From JAVBLG01 sp031553655 (GTDB lineage: Bacteria; Desulfobacterota; Desulfovibrionia; Desulfovibrionales; Desulfovibrionaceae), in the NCBI GenBank assembly GCA_031553655.1, contig JAVBLG010000047.1, forward strand, positions 1 to 6,764: 6,764 nucleotides of DNA, written 5' to 3'. Position numbers and translations under genes: made by a program. The notes beneath the pieces are model-generated. The model searched no databases, was not told the DNA's origin, and saw only the letters and a program-made list of their open reading frames with translations. Below, piece after piece: positions 6,582-6,764 of this stretch (position 1 is the stretch's first letter; each line of letters opens with the position of its first letter).

Positions 6582-6764
6582 TTACGCTCCAAGAAGCGCC
6601 TTAAGCTCATCAAGGGTGGTTTCAATGGTGGTTCCGGGGGGGTAGGCCTTGGTAAAACCCATGTCTTTATAGCGTTGTTCCACCCCGGAAAAGTCCTGCT
6701 TGCCCACCACGATGTTGCCGCCGGCCAACAGAATTATGTCCTTAAGCCCGGCTTCATCGCACTT
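6582..6764 (-). CDS. glmS: Glutamate mutase sigma subunit, C-terminal part (cut by window edge)
   Basis: Only the last 60 codons and the TAA stop (6582-6584) are in the window; the full protein is usually about 137 residues. I translated it from the minus strand: it begins KCDEAGLKDI, contains LAGGNIVVGKQ (13-23 of the fragment) and KDMGFTKAYPPGT (33-45), and ends LDELKALLGA. This matches the second half of the Rossmann-like B12-binding domain of methylaspartate mutase sigma subunits, where the GGN loop lines the cobalamin nucleotide-tail pocket. The cobalt-ligating DxHxxG motif lies in the N-terminal half, beyond the window. The name glmS here means the mutase subunit (also mutS), not glucosamine-6-phosphate synthase. 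It is the first visible gene of the glmS-glmL-glmE-mal cluster, and the promoter should lie to the right of the window. Confidence 0.93.
   Translation of the reverse strand, partial: KCDEAGLKDIILLAGGNIVVGKQDFSGVEQRYKDMGFTKAYPPGTTIETTLDELKALLGA

Noticed and set aside
1..6764. CRISPR array, insertion sequence transposase, or toxin-antitoxin genes
   Set aside because: No regularly spaced direct repeats, no transposase motifs and no small paired genes are visible; nearly all DNA is explained by the listed genes.

Overview
The window holds most of a methylaspartate-pathway glutamate fermentation cluster on the minus strand, followed by two genes that converge on each other. Gene packing, a base composition near 50-55% GC by eye, the type of adenylate-forming enzyme at the left end and the G/C-rich intergenic palindromes suggest an anaerobic bacterium, possibly of the Desulfovibrio group. 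That placement is an impression, not a computed result; other glutamate-fermenting anaerobes such as Synergistota or Clostridia are possible.

Right to left, in the direction of minus-strand transcription, the genes are: glmS (last 60 codons only, the B12-binding sigma subunit of glutamate mutase), glmL (a MutL-type ASKHA ATPase, 3 nt after glmS), glmE (the catalytic epsilon subunit, 39 nt after glmL), a 123-nt element that folds on itself, mal (methylaspartate ammonia-lyase), a 167-nt spacer, and a gene for a P-loop NTPase with a C-terminal segment resembling the second additional domain (SAD) of alanyl/threonyl-tRNA synthetases. GlmES rearranges L-glutamate to (2S,3S)-3-methylaspartate using adenosylcobalamin, and Mal removes ammonia to give mesaconate. 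GlmL is thought to assist the mutase. The active-site residues of GlmE and Mal are all in place, so the pathway enzymes look functional. Mesaconase and citramalate lyase are not in the window.

At the left end, on the plus strand, lies a phenylacetate-CoA-ligase-like adenylate-forming enzyme that lacks most of the C-terminal lid domain. Its annotated 5' end contains a perfect 25-bp inverted repeat with a 3-nt loop, so its start codon is uncertain. Its stop lies 4 nt from the stop of the convergent P-loop gene.

The most interesting items are the P-loop/SAD-like protein attached to a B12 mutase cluster, the long foldback element between glmE and mal, and the palindrome translated as the N-terminus of the adenylate-forming enzyme.
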